Assembly: GCF_022968795.1 (NCBI RefSeq)
Contig: NZ_JALJRB010000019.1
Span: 43,228 to 107,227, forward strand
DNA length: 64,000 bases
Reading direction: 5' to 3'
From: Desulfatitalea alkaliphila
GTDB taxonomy: Bacteria > Desulfobacterota > Desulfobacteria > Desulfobacterales > Desulfosarcinaceae
In this document: positions 63,959 to 64,000 of the stretch, one piece after another
Position numbering within the stretch: the first letter of the stretch is position 1
How the letters are laid out: each line of letters opens with the position of its first letter
The notes under the pieces: model-generated
What the model was told of the DNA's origin: nothing
Databases searched by the model: none
Seen by the model: the letters and a program-made list of their open reading frames with translations, nothing else
Made by a program: the position numbers and the translations under genes

Positions 63959-64000
63959 GCATTAAACAACCGCCGGCGGGTGGGTCGGGGAGCGTTTGGT
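63959..64000 (+). repeat. CCGCCGGCGGGTGGGTCGGGG repeat, copy 2 (cut by window end)
   Basis: GCATTAAAC, then AACCGCCGGCGGGTGGGTCG and GGGAGCG, matching 43767-43806 at all but a few bases. It runs off the window, so its full extent is unknown. Confidence 0.65.

Noticed and set aside
1..64000. tRNA, rRNA, CRISPR arrays, transposases, integrases, toxin-antitoxin pairs
   Set aside because: None was recognised by eye. A tRNA could be missed without a structural search, but no CCA-ended cloverleaf-like stretch was seen.

Overview
The window is a dense, GC-rich bacterial chromosome segment. I read it as a member of the Desulfobacterota (deltaproteobacterial type, probably near Desulfobacterales or Desulfosarcina). 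This rests on gene content: a fused ADP-forming acyl-CoA synthetase, an MglA-type GTPase with DUF4388 and PilZ partners, an Mla-type transporter with a STAS-fused permease, an MSHA-like pilus with a PilM-PilN fusion, a COG1313 radical SAM protein and a DHH-CBS protein. No rRNA, tRNA, CRISPR array, transposase or phage gene was seen. The taxonomic call is inference.

Layout. 0-6.7 kb: glycogen and central sugar genes on the + strand (glgB, a glgA-like glycosyltransferase, a fused APH-kinase/P-loop kinase, pgi). 7.1-11 kb: an Mla-type lipid transport operon on the - strand (small Cys-rich protein, mlaE with STAS, mlaF, mlaD, lipoprotein). 11.3-13.4 kb: ADP-forming acyl-CoA synthetase. 13.6-29.1 kb: a split MSHA-like type IV pilus locus on the - strand. 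The assembly half is PilM-PilN fusion, PilO-like, PilP/MshK-like, secretin, a 69-aa protein, the ATPase with an MshEN-type domain, the platform protein and a membrane-bound sigma-54 activator. The pilin half has five prepilin-like genes, the last fused to a large lectin-like region, behind a good sigma-54 promoter match. An acyl-CoA dehydrogenase and a repeat element separate the halves. 29.2-39.3 kb, + strand: membrane class III cyclase, ispF, uvrB, uvrC, mdh, then a signalling cluster (helical-repeat protein, MglA-like GTPase, DUF4388/double cNMP-fold protein, PilZ protein). 39.4-42.7 kb: purC, a ParB-like protein and a DECH helicase in one overlapping operon. 42.7-48.8 kb, - strand: PilZ protein, cyclophilin, radical SAM protein, a hypothetical protein, a MalY-type aminotransferase and an AcuI-type reductase. 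48.8-55 kb: ABC exporter, UspA, DUF711/ACT pair, DHH-CBS protein. 55-59.2 kb: an overlapping operon of glycosyltransferase, HAD phosphatase and DUF89-like protein. 59.3-63.6 kb: queC, queE, manA, VOC protein and an Mrp-type P-loop protein.

Two themes stand out. First, second-messenger and polarity signalling sits close to a surface pilus: an MshEN c-di-GMP-type domain on the pilus ATPase, two PilZ proteins, a class III cyclase, degenerate cNMP folds and an MglA GTPase. Their working together is inference. Second, intergenic spaces carry a family of roughly 440-490 bp elements. Their inverted ends contain a 7-bp tandem repeat around TTAA, followed by a conserved ATCGATTATAG core. Inside are GATNNC hexamer runs and CACGGCATGCCGTG-type palindromes. 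Ends of this family sit directly at gene 3' ends and supply the stop codons and last residues of pgi and queC.
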